This document shows, one piece after another, positions 1 to 7,548 of a stretch of DNA of 64,000 nucleotides. Made by a program: the position numbers and the translations under genes. The notes below the pieces were generated by a model. That model was given only the letters and a program-made list of their open reading frames with translations, ran no database searches and was not told the DNA's origin. Source of the stretch: Alcaligenes sp. SORT26 (GTDB lineage: Bacteria > Pseudomonadota > Gammaproteobacteria > Burkholderiales > Burkholderiaceae_B); contig NZ_CP070975.1 in assembly GCF_017377875.1 (NCBI RefSeq), positions 2,790,001 through 2,854,000 on the forward strand, given 5' to 3'. Within the stretch, counting starts at the first letter, position 1, and each line of letters opens with the position of its first letter.

Positions 1-761
1 AGTACGTTCAGGAATACGTGACCCGCTTTGGTTTCGATAAAGCTCGTCAACCTGCCGTTCTGCCGCTGGCCCTGGGTGCCGGTAGCGTGACGCCACTGCA
101 GATGGCCGGTGCTTACTCGGTCTTTGCCAACGGCGGTTACCGTACCGAGCCCTTCCTGATCGACTACGTTACAGACAGCACCAACAAAGTCATCATGCGA
201 GCCAAACCGATTGTGGCTGGCGATGCCGCTGCCCGCGCCATCGACGCCCGCACGGCTTATGTCATGAACGATTTGCTGCGCGGTGTGGCTACCTCCGGTA
301 CAGGCGCCCGTTCCTCACGTGAATTGAAGCGTACGGATATCGGCGGCAAGACCGGGACCACCAACGACTCGCAAGACGCCTGGTTTGCCGGTTACACGCC
401 AGACTTGGTCGGTATTGCCTGGATGGGCTTTGACAAGCCACGCAGCCTGGGTTCGGGTGAAACCGGCGGCGGTGCTTCCATGCCTATCTGGATCAACTAC
501 ATGCGCGCTGCGCTTAAAGACAAGCCTATCGTGCCTCCCGGCCCTATGCCTTCGGGTCTGTCGCGCATCAATGGGGACTTCTACTTTGACGAATTCCCGC
601 CCGGACAAGCCATTGCCCGCGTCGGTCTGCCCGCTCCGGGTGACGGCGCCCTGCAACAGGGCGGTGGGGATCCAAACGACGGTATTGGCGATCTGCTGCG
701 GCAACTGGACTCTGACTCCGGTTCCTCGGGTGCCCAAGCACAACCTTTCGTCCCCTTTTAA
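1..761 (+). CDS. mrcA: Penicillin-binding protein 1A, C-terminal part (5' end outside window)
   Basis: Only the last ~253 codons are present; the reading frame is open from base 3, so the GTG at 18 is internal and not a start. The product is the C-terminal part of the transpeptidase domain of a class A penicillin-binding protein, which polymerises and cross-links peptidoglycan at the periplasmic face of the inner membrane. The stretch LPLALGAGSVTPLQMAGAYS, the conserved KTGTT box (the KTG catalytic triad motif) and the following DAWFAGYTPDLV are typical of PBP1A. The catalytic serine and the glycosyltransferase domain lie upstream of the window. The C-terminus is a Gly/Ser/Gln-rich tail. An intrinsic terminator follows 14 bases after the stop. 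Confidence 0.93.
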   Translation, partial: YVQEYVTRFGFDKARQPAVLPLALGAGSVTPLQMAGAYSVFANGGYRTEPFLIDYVTDSTNKVIMRAKPIVAGDAAARAIDARTAYVMNDLLRGVATSGTGARSSRELKRTDIGGKTGTTNDSQDAWFAGYTPDLVGIAWMGFDKPRSLGSGETGGGASMPIWINYMRAALKDKPIVPPGPMPSGLSRINGDFYFDEFPPGQAIARVGLPAPGDGALQQGGGDPNDGIGDLLRQLDSDSGSSGAQAQPFVPF

Positions 762-774
762 TTATCTGTACCCA

Positions 775-800
775 AACGCCGGCCTAGCCGGCGTTTTTTA
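775..800 (+). terminator. Intrinsic terminator after mrcA
   Basis: Perfect 9-bp GC-rich stem (AACGCCGGC / GCCGGCGTT) with a 3-base loop, followed by a run of T. It separates mrcA from lptM-lysA. Confidence 0.9.
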
Positions 801-857
801 TGCTTTGCCCTTCCCAATGGCATAATGCTCTGTATTGCCCGCACTAGCTCACCACTT

Positions 858-992
858 ATGAACAAACTACGTTCCTCCCGCCTGCTGGCCTTGCTGGCAC
901 TTAGCGTTTTTCTTAGCGCTTGCGGCTACAAAGGCCCCCTGTACCACCCTCCTGCGCAGGAAGCAGCGGACGCCCAAACAGCGCCGCGCTGA
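858..992 (+). CDS. lptM: LPS translocon maturation chaperone LptM (small lipoprotein, formerly YifL)
   Basis: A 44-residue lipoprotein. After a short basic N-terminus (MNKLRSSR) comes a hydrophobic stretch ending in the lipobox LSAC and then GYKGPLY, which is the family hallmark (C-G-x-K-G-P-L-Y). The predicted mature protein begins at the lipidated Cys22 and sits in the outer membrane. In E. coli LptM assists oxidative maturation of the LptD/LptE translocon. It lies 41 bases upstream of lysA on the same strand, the usual arrangement in betaproteobacteria, so the two are probably co-transcribed. Identification rests on the motif and the neighbour. Confidence 0.88.
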   Translation: MNKLRSSRLLALLALSVFLSACGYKGPLYHPPAQEAADAQTAPR

Positions 993-1033
993 TTTCCGCC
1001 CTGCTCGCTTAACCTCTGTTATTTGACGACACC

Positions 1034-2302
1034 ATGACCGTTGCACCTCACTTCCAATTTCAGAACAACACGCTGCACGCCGAGCAAATTCCCCTGAACA
1101 AGCTGGCTGAAGAATTCGGCACCCCTCTGTATGTGTATTCCCGCCAAGCCTTGCGCGACGCCTGGGAGTCCTATCGAGTGGCAGGTCAAGATCGCAAGTT
1201 GTTGGTGTGCTATGGCATGAAGGCCAACTCCAATCTGGCCATTCTGCAAGAATTCGCCCGCCTGGGTACCGGCTTTGACATCGTCTCCGGTGGTGAGCTG
1301 GCCCGCGTGATCGCCGCGGGTGGCGACGCCGGTAAAGTGGTGTTCTCCGGTGTTGGCAAACAGGTTTGGGAAATCGAAGCCGCCCTGAAAGCAGGCGTGA
1401 AGTGCTTTAACGTCGAATCCGAAGACGAGCTGGAGCGTGTCGCCCAGGTTGCTGAACGCATGAATGTGAAAGCGCCTGTTTCCTTGCGCGTGAACCCGGA
1501 CGTGGACGCGGGCACCCACCCGTACATCTCCACCGGTCTGAAAGACAATAAATTTGGTGTGCCTATTGATCAGGCCCCACGCATCTACGCACGCGCTCAA
1601 GAGCTGCCTAGCCTGAACATTGTGGGTGTGGACTGTCATATCGGCTCGCAGATCACCGAAGTGAGCCCCTATCTGGACGCGCTGGACAAGCTGATCAAGC
1701 TGATCCTGGCCCTGAAAGAGCAAGGCGTTAACCTGATCCACCTGGACTTGGGCGGCGGCTTGGGCATTCGCTACACCGACGAAACCCTGGTGACCCCCAC
1801 CCAGTTGCTGACCGAAGTCTTTGCCGCTCTGGACAAGAACGGCCTGGGCCACCTGGAAATCGTGCTGGAGCCCGGCCGCTCCATGGTGGGCAATGCCGGT
1901 GTGCTGCTCAGCCGCGTGGAGTACCTCAAGCATGGCGAGACCAAAAACTTCGCCATCATTGATGCCGCCATGAACGACTTGATCCGCCCCACGCTGTACG
2001 ACGCCTGGCACGGCGTGGAAGCGGTAGAACCTCGTCCAGTGACCGAGGCTACTCCCCGCTACGATTTGGTTGGCCCTATCTGCGAAAGCGGCGACTGGAT
2101 AGCTCGTGACCGTCAGTTGGAGCTGAAACAAGACGATCTGGTCGCCATCATGTCCGCCGGTGCCTACGCCTTTACCATGGCCAGCCAGTACAACACCCGC
2201 CCCCGTGCGGCTGAAATTCTGGTCGACGGCGACCAGGTTCATGTGATCCGCCCCCGCGAAACCCTGGAAAGTTTGTTCGCCACCGAACGATTGCTCCCTT
2301 AA
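1034..2302 (+). CDS. lysA: Diaminopimelate decarboxylase
   Basis: Converts meso-diaminopimelate to L-lysine plus CO2, the last step of lysine biosynthesis, using PLP in the cytoplasm. The 422-residue protein has the normal length for the family. Visible motifs: CYGMKANSN with the PLP-binding lysine at residue 63, DCHIGSQI, the glycine-rich phosphate loop DLGGGLGIRY, EPGRSMVGNAG, and the CESGDW block that carries the active-site cysteine contributed across the dimer, followed by GAYAFTMASQYN. The ATG at 1034 gives a normal N-terminus, although no strong ribosome binding site precedes it. It follows lptM closely. Confidence 0.96.
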   Translation: MTVAPHFQFQNNTLHAEQIPLNKLAEEFGTPLYVYSRQALRDAWESYRVAGQDRKLLVCYGMKANSNLAILQEFARLGTGFDIVSGGELARVIAAGGDAGKVVFSGVGKQVWEIEAALKAGVKCFNVESEDELERVAQVAERMNVKAPVSLRVNPDVDAGTHPYISTGLKDNKFGVPIDQAPRIYARAQELPSLNIVGVDCHIGSQITEVSPYLDALDKLIKLILALKEQGVNLIHLDLGGGLGIRYTDETLVTPTQLLTEVFAALDKNGLGHLEIVLEPGRSMVGNAGVLLSRVEYLKHGETKNFAIIDAAMNDLIRPTLYDAWHGVEAVEPRPVTEATPRYDLVGPICESGDWIARDRQLELKQDDLVAIMSAGAYAFTMASQYNTRPRAAEILVDGDQVHVIRPRETLESLFATERLLP

Positions 2303-2365
2303 GAGCAAGGCAAGAATACAGGTAACAACCATTCAGCCTTAAAGAACTCTCGAATCTGACCGTAA

Positions 2366-2416
2366 AACAGGCCGGGACTGCACTGCCATCAGCAGGCATC
2401 GCAGTCCCGGCCTGTT
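2366..2416. terminator. Strong inverted repeat after lysA, possible bidirectional terminator
   Basis: Perfect 16-bp stem (2366-2381 paired with 2401-2416) with a 19-base loop. There is no T-run on the + side; on the - side the stem is followed by a short T-rich stretch. It probably ends lysA transcription, but could be another kind of structured 3' element. Confidence 0.55.
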
Positions 2417-2472
2417 GCGTCCTGTCCTAGTCGGGAAAGCACAGATTTCGCTGTCAGTGGCCAGACAGTTCG

Positions 2473-5415
2473 ATGGTAAGCGCTGGAGGCTGTACCACCA
2501 TCATGACCACCCCAGGGATACCGACACACGGCTTTGAGCCTGTTACTTCGGCCAGCGAGCGCCTGATTCGCGGCTTAAGTCTTTACGTCATCCCTTTGTT
2601 TCTGATCATGCTCACTTTATGGGCATTACTGTTCCTGCCGAATCGCTACCCTGCCGTTCCCGGGCAAAGTTTGGGCATTCAGGCGCTGGCCAGCCAGCAA
2701 GAGCATGCGGATCCAGAGTTACTGACGCAATTGGAAAGTGCCCCGTCCCGGCAACGGTTGCACCTGAGCGAGCCTCATTGGCTGCTGCTGACCCTGCCTG
2801 CTCCTTTCCCCCAGCAGGACCAGGTCCTGCACTTTCCCGCCTCCCCGATTTCCTCGCTGCACTGTCAAGACGCCCGCAGCGGTCAGGCCCTGCGCAATAG
2901 CGAACTGGACCCGCCAACCCCGCTATCACCCGCCCCGGTCAAAAGCTACACCCTGGAGCTGGGCCAGGCGAACCACCCCGACACCGTGCTGTGCCGTGTA
3001 GAAACCTCCCGTCCCACCCTCTTGCAAGCCCAGCTCTGGGCCAGCGCTGACGTCACCAACTCCTCCATTCGTCTTAGCCGTGGCATAGGCCTGCTGGAAG
3101 GCGGCTTGCTGACCATGGCCATGTTCATGCTGGTGCTGGCCGCCACCAACCGCGCCTGGATCTACCTGCTGCTGTCGGTCTGGTTGATTGGCAACCTGCG
3201 ATTGGGTTCGATGGCCATGGGTTGGGATACCCAGTGGTTAGGCCAGATCCTGCCCTCGCAATACATGCCAGTACTGCGGCAAGTCACCATCGCCTGCTAC
3301 TTCATCCTGAGCTATTCCCTGTTCACTGTCTTGCTGGGCAACTCCATCACCACCGCACGCCTGCAACGCTTGCTCCCCACCGTCGGCATCCTGGGCCTGA
3401 TCCTGCTGCCCGTGTCCCTGCTGGCCCCGCCCTCGGTGTTCCAGCCCGTCATGTGGATCAGCACCATCTACGCCCTGTGCTGCGTGTCTGCCGTCCTGTT
3501 GTCCATTCTGCTGCACACCCGCTCACGTATCTTGCTCTGGCAACTGGTACTGCTCAGCATGGCCCTGTGCATGCTGATCTCGGCCATCTTCCTGGTGGCC
3601 TTTGGTCGCTCCAGCTTTGTTGAAAACTTCAACGGCGTCATCGCCTTCCTGCTATCCAATCTGATGGTGGCCCTGGCCGTGGGCGAGCGCCTGCGTGAAG
3701 ACCGCAGCGAATCCCTGCGTGCCCGCAACGAACTGATGGCGCATTACCTGCTGACCCCCGTGGGCATGTTCACCTTGAACGAGTCCGGTGTCTTTCTACG
3801 CATCAGCCCCATCTTAGCGCGCATGCTGAACATCGAAGCCGACCCGAGCGAGAGCACCATTCACTGGACCAACTTCTTCCCGGAACAAGACTGGAAAGCC
3901 GTCGCCCAAAGTACCCAGAATGGCCAGGACGTCACCATTACCTACTACGACAGCGACGCCCAACCCTGCCAATTCGCCTTACGCGTCGCTATCGTCAACC
4001 AGTGCATCGAAGGTTCCCTGCAAGACACCACCGCCCGCGCCGAGACCTACCGACAACTGCGCCTGATGGCCGACAACGACCCGGTCACCAACGTCCTGAA
4101 CCAACGCGGCATCGAAAAAGTCCTGGATGGCCTGCTGAGCCGCAGCCAGGACGACAAGCCCTGCCTGCTGGCCTACCTGGACCTGAACCACATCAAATAC
4201 GTCAATGGCACCTTCGGCCACTCCTCGGGCGACGCGCTGCTGCTGAAAGTCTGCGAGCAACTGGAATCCGTCCTGCGCAGCAAAGACAAAATCGGCCGCA
4301 TTGGTAGCGACGAATTCGTCATCGTCTTTGAAGACTGCGAACCCGAACAGGCCCGTGTGCTAGCCAATAGCGTGCTGGAGTCACTAAACAAGAGCCCCTT
4401 GATCGCAGGCAACCGCAGCTTCAACCTGCGTAGCACCCTGGGCCTGGTCGAAGTGGCACCTGGCATGGCCCCACAAGAAGCCATTTCCGCCGCCAGCCGA
4501 GCCGCCCGCGACGCCCGCCGCCTGCATCAAGACATGATCATCTACGAGCAGGACTCCAACGCCCTGCAAGAACACGCCGAAGAACTGCGTCTGTTTGAAG
4601 AACTGGAAGGCGGCTCCTCGCGCGCGCTGTACCTGGAAATGCAGCCCATCGCGGCGCTGCGTCGCCCCATGGACAGCCTGAACTTCGAGGCCCTGCTGCG
4701 CGTGCGGGACTCCTCCGGCCAACTCATCCCCACCGGCCGCATCATTGCAGCAGCCGAAGAAAGCGGCACCATCACCATCATCGACAAATGGGTGTTCTCG
4801 GCCACGCTGGAGTGGATGTCCAAACACGAAGCCCAACTGACAAAAACCCAATGGGTCACCATCAACCTGAGCGGCGTGTCCCTGAACGACGACACCTTCA
4901 TCCAATGGTTCTTCGACATCCTGGCCCGCTTTGAACACCTGGCTCGCCGCCTGTGCGTAGAAATCACCGAAGGCGTCGCGCTGGACGACCTGGAACACAC
5001 CCGCAACTTCATGCGCCGCCTGCAGAAAATGGGCGTACGCATCGCATTAGATGACTTTGGAGCGGGCTACACCTCCTTCTCCTACCTGCGCGAACTGCCC
5101 GCCGACGCCATCAAAATCGACGGTGCGCTGATCTGCGACATGCTCAAAAAAGAGACCAACGTCGCCATCGTGCGCACCATCGTCGAACTGGCCAACAACC
5201 TGGGCATGATAAGCATCGCCGAATGGGTAGAAGACGTCCCCACCCTGAAAGCCCTGCAAGAACTGGGCGTGGACTACGTACAAGGCTTCATCATCTCCAA
5301 AGCCTGCACCCCCGCAGACCTGCTCAAAGCCAAAGCCATGCCCGACCTGGTCAACGACCCGGCAGCCCGCCAGTTCCTGATCGAATCGCAAGATAAACAC
5401 CCGCCCGCCATGTAA
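2473..5415 (+). CDS. Membrane-bound GGDEF-EAL cyclic-di-GMP signalling protein with multi-TM sensor
   Basis: A 980-residue signalling protein predicted to make and/or break the second messenger c-di-GMP. Order: one TM helix at about residues 33-56, a periplasmic region to about 200, a block of about seven hydrophobic helices at 200-400 (like a 7TM-DISM sensor), a PAS-like segment near 415-520, a GGDEF domain with the signature RIGSDEF near 611, and an EAL domain with FEALLRV (E739), CVEITEG and DDFGAGY (D860-D861). The EAL metal-binding residues I can recognise are present, so phosphodiesterase activity is likely. The GGDEF signature reads GSDEF, so cyclase activity is uncertain. The gene stands alone. 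The start could also be Met11. Its c-di-GMP output may matter for the Lap system at 27304-49937, but that link is inferred. Confidence 0.9.
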   Translation: MVSAGGCTTIMTTPGIPTHGFEPVTSASERLIRGLSLYVIPLFLIMLTLWALLFLPNRYPAVPGQSLGIQALASQQEHADPELLTQLESAPSRQRLHLSEPHWLLLTLPAPFPQQDQVLHFPASPISSLHCQDARSGQALRNSELDPPTPLSPAPVKSYTLELGQANHPDTVLCRVETSRPTLLQAQLWASADVTNSSIRLSRGIGLLEGGLLTMAMFMLVLAATNRAWIYLLLSVWLIGNLRLGSMAMGWDTQWLGQILPSQYMPVLRQVTIACYFILSYSLFTVLLGNSITTARLQRLLPTVGILGLILLPVSLLAPPSVFQPVMWISTIYALCCVSAVLLSILLHTRSRILLWQLVLLSMALCMLISAIFLVAFGRSSFVENFNGVIAFLLSNLMVALAVGERLREDRSESLRARNELMAHYLLTPVGMFTLNESGVFLRISPILARMLNIEADPSESTIHWTNFFPEQDWKAVAQSTQNGQDVTITYYDSDAQPCQFALRVAIVNQCIEGSLQDTTARAETYRQLRLMADNDPVTNVLNQRGIEKVLDGLLSRSQDDKPCLLAYLDLNHIKYVNGTFGHSSGDALLLKVCEQLESVLRSKDKIGRIGSDEFVIVFEDCEPEQARVLANSVLESLNKSPLIAGNRSFNLRSTLGLVEVAPGMAPQEAISAASRAARDARRLHQDMIIYEQDSNALQEHAEELRLFEELEGGSSRALYLEMQPIAALRRPMDSLNFEALLRVRDSSGQLIPTGRIIAAAEESGTITIIDKWVFSATLEWMSKHEAQLTKTQWVTINLSGVSLNDDTFIQWFFDILARFEHLARRLCVEITEGVALDDLEHTRNFMRRLQKMGVRIALDDFGAGYTSFSYLRELPADAIKIDGALICDMLKKETNVAIVRTIVELANNLGMISIAEWVEDVPTLKALQELGVDYVQGFIISKACTPADLLKAKAMPDLVNDPAARQFLIESQDKHPPAM

Positions 5416-5422
5416 ACAAATA

Positions 5423-5454
5423 GCCACCCAAGCCCCATAGAAGGCTTGGGTGGC
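5423..5454 (+). terminator. Hairpin just after the GGDEF-EAL gene
   Basis: Perfect 12-bp stem (GCCACCCAAGCC / GGCTTGGGTGGC) with an 8-base loop, 8 bases after the stop codon. No T-run follows, so termination is likely but not certain. Confidence 0.6.
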
Positions 5455-5776
5455 AAATAACTGGGCCTTCCGCCATCTGTGGACGCGCACTCGTTTCAAA
5501 TGCAATGGGAAAGCTATAAATGCTTTCCTAACATCATCACCGTCACTCCGACACCCAGCCAAGCCATATCAAAGCCCTGAGTCAACAAGCCTCATCACGC
5601 CACTTACTACCGCGTGATACCCGACTCTAAATTTTGCATTTCGGGCCGGTTACCGCTCCAAGTGCAGACGCGTATCTAAGGCAAAAGCAGTAAATAGATC
5701 CAAGGTTCAATACAAACGCCCCGCTAGCTTTGACTTTGACGGCCTGGGTCAGGGGCGACATAAATAAACACTGTGA
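5455..5776. other. Gene-poor intergenic stretch
   Basis: No convincing gene, RNA or promoter was seen. Short open frames here lack ribosome binding sites and family resemblance. It forms the left half of a ~660-base gap between the convergent GGDEF-EAL gene and ccsB. Confidence 0.5.
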
Positions 5777-6010
5777 GCCGCTGGTGTGCTGGGCGGGGGT
5801 GTCGGGGCGATTCAGAGAGCTTGCCGCAGGCAGAAGATCGCGTAGGGATACAAGCATCCTGCTGTTTGAGCACGACGCTTATAGTTTGTCCGGGGGACAA
5901 ACTATCGTGCGAGTTCAGGATGCGCCCTACGCGATCTTCTGACCAGGGCACCGGTGCGCAGCACCGGCAAGCGCTCAAGCCCCGGCACCCCCGCCCAGCA
6001 CACCAGCGGC
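5777..6010. repeat. Nested 234-bp imperfect palindrome (MITE-like or structured RNA element)
   Basis: Several pairs of inverted arms share roughly one centre near 5893. Outer arms: 5777-5801 with 5986-6010 (25/25), extended inward by CGGGGC/GCCCCG with one mismatch. Middle arms: 5831-5847 with 5925-5941 (17/17). Inner arms: 5854-5861 with 5916-5923 (8/8). Central hairpin: 5881-5891 with 5895-5905 (11/11, 3-base loop). The whole can fold into one long interrupted stem. No target-site duplication or transposase gene is visible. It could be a mobile miniature element, a repeated intergenic element, or a non-coding RNA. Confidence 0.8.
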
Positions 6011-6073
6011 GTCTCCCAGCGCTTATTCCCCCTACGAAGACCTCCCCACCAAGCGTCCGAAACAAGCGACCAC

Positions 6074-6112
6074 AAAAAAACCCGAGTCCGGCATCCAGCC
6101 AAACTCGGGTTT
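6074..6112 (-). terminator. Intrinsic terminator of the cytochrome c4/resB/ccsB group
   Basis: On the - strand a 10-bp stem (6103-6112 with 6078-6087, AAACCCGAGT/ACTCGGGTTT) with a 15-base loop leads into a T-run complementary to 6074-6080. It lies ~60 bases beyond the ccsB stop. Confidence 0.88.
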
Positions 6113-6174
6113 CCCAATTCTAAAACCACCATTCCGAAGCCCCAACACAAGCACCTCAGAACGGCAAAAAAACC

Positions 6175-7533
6175 TTACAGCTCCCCGTAGGAATGCAGCC
6201 CCGACAAGAACATATTCACGCCCAGGAACGCAAAGCTGGTAATCAGCAGCCCACCCAGCGCCCAGTACGCCGCCATCGTGCCACGCAGCCCCTTCAGCAA
6301 ACGCAAGTGCAACCAGGCCGCATAGTTCAGCCACACAATCAAAGCCCAAGTCTCTTTCGGGTCCCACTGCCAGTACGTACCCCACGCATCAGCGGCCCAC
6401 AAAGCCCCCAACACCGTCGCCACCGTAAAGAAGGCAAAACCCACCGCAATCGCCCGGTACATGATGTCATCAAGCACCTCCAGCGAAGGCAGCTTGCGCG
6501 AAATCGGACCACGGAAATACAGAATCGTGCCCACGATCACACTACCGATACCGAAATACAACATCCAAGTAGGCGACAACTCGCGCGAACCAAAAATCAT
6601 GGGCTCGGCACACAGAATCGCGCCGAGCAAAAACACCGGAATCAGCTTGGCACGCGAACGCGTCTCGCCATTTTCCTTGACCAGATACGCAAAGCCCACC
6701 ATGGCCGCCAAGGAGAACGTACCGTAACCAATAAAGTTGGCCGGCACGTGCAGCTTCATCCACCAGCTTTTCAGCGCAGGCACCAAAGGCTGAATCTGAT
6801 GCGCATCACGCGTGAAGGAATACCACAGCAGGAAAATAACCAGCGAGCTGATCGCCAACAGCACAAAGCCACCCAAGGCACGCGTGTTGTAACGACGCTC
6901 GTAATACATGTAGAACAAGGCCGTAATCAGCGCCAACAACACAAACACTTCATACAGATTGCTGACCGGAATATGACCAATATCCGGACCCAGCAAGTGA
7001 CCTTCGCGCCAGCGCACCAGCAAACCCGTCATCCCGGCATAAACCGCTGCCCAGGTCAGCCCCGAACCCATCCAGGCTGCCGTATTGCTGAAGAAACCAG
7101 CCCAGTACATCACCGTAGCCAGAATAAACAGCGCACACATCCACAAAATAGCGGACTGGGAAGAGAACAAATACTTCAGCAGAAAAACAGAATCGGCCTT
7201 CTCAATGTCACCTGTACTGAGGCCATCGCCCGTGCTGTACAGCCAGACCGCCAGCAAAGCCGTCAGACCCGAGAGCACCAGCAAAGTGCGCAGTGGACGC
7301 CACAACCACCCCAGCCAGGCCACAAAGGGCACGAACGCCACCAGAATGATCTTCTCGTAGTAATCCATGCTGGTGCTGTAAGCATTGAGCGCATACGCCG
7401 CACCCAAAGCCAGCACGATCAGATACAGCACATCCGTCCAGTCCGGACGGCCACGGATACCGCGCCGGTCACCACTGGAAGCGATATTGTCTTGCCACAT
7501 CGAGGGAGTGGCCGAAGAAAGGGTCTGCGCCAT
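6175..7533 (-). CDS. ccsB: Cytochrome c biogenesis protein CcsB (ResC-type haem handling subunit)
   Basis: Inner-membrane protein of System II cytochrome c maturation. With ResB it moves haem to the periplasm and attaches it to CxxCH apocytochromes. The 452-residue protein has about eight hydrophobic helices and the tryptophan-rich haem-handling WWD segment WGTYWQWDPKETWALIVW near the C-terminal third. Histidines that may be axial haem ligands are seen in MKLHVPANF and in the terminal LHSYGEL. It starts 15 bases after the resB stop on the same strand, so the two are co-transcribed. A terminator follows. The long open frame on the other strand is a shadow. Confidence 0.95.
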   Translation of the reverse strand: MAQTLSSATPSMWQDNIASSGDRRGIRGRPDWTDVLYLIVLALGAAYALNAYSTSMDYYEKIILVAFVPFVAWLGWLWRPLRTLLVLSGLTALLAVWLYSTGDGLSTGDIEKADSVFLLKYLFSSQSAILWMCALFILATVMYWAGFFSNTAAWMGSGLTWAAVYAGMTGLLVRWREGHLLGPDIGHIPVSNLYEVFVLLALITALFYMYYERRYNTRALGGFVLLAISSLVIFLLWYSFTRDAHQIQPLVPALKSWWMKLHVPANFIGYGTFSLAAMVGFAYLVKENGETRSRAKLIPVFLLGAILCAEPMIFGSRELSPTWMLYFGIGSVIVGTILYFRGPISRKLPSLEVLDDIMYRAIAVGFAFFTVATVLGALWAADAWGTYWQWDPKETWALIVWLNYAAWLHLRLLKGLRGTMAAYWALGGLLITSFAFLGVNMFLSGLHSYGEL

Positions 7534-7548
7534 AGTAGCTACACCTTG

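Noticed and set aside
5724-6190. Several short frames within and next to the 5777-6010 palindrome
   Set aside because: They arise from the inverted repeat arms on both strands, with no ribosome sites and no family resemblance.
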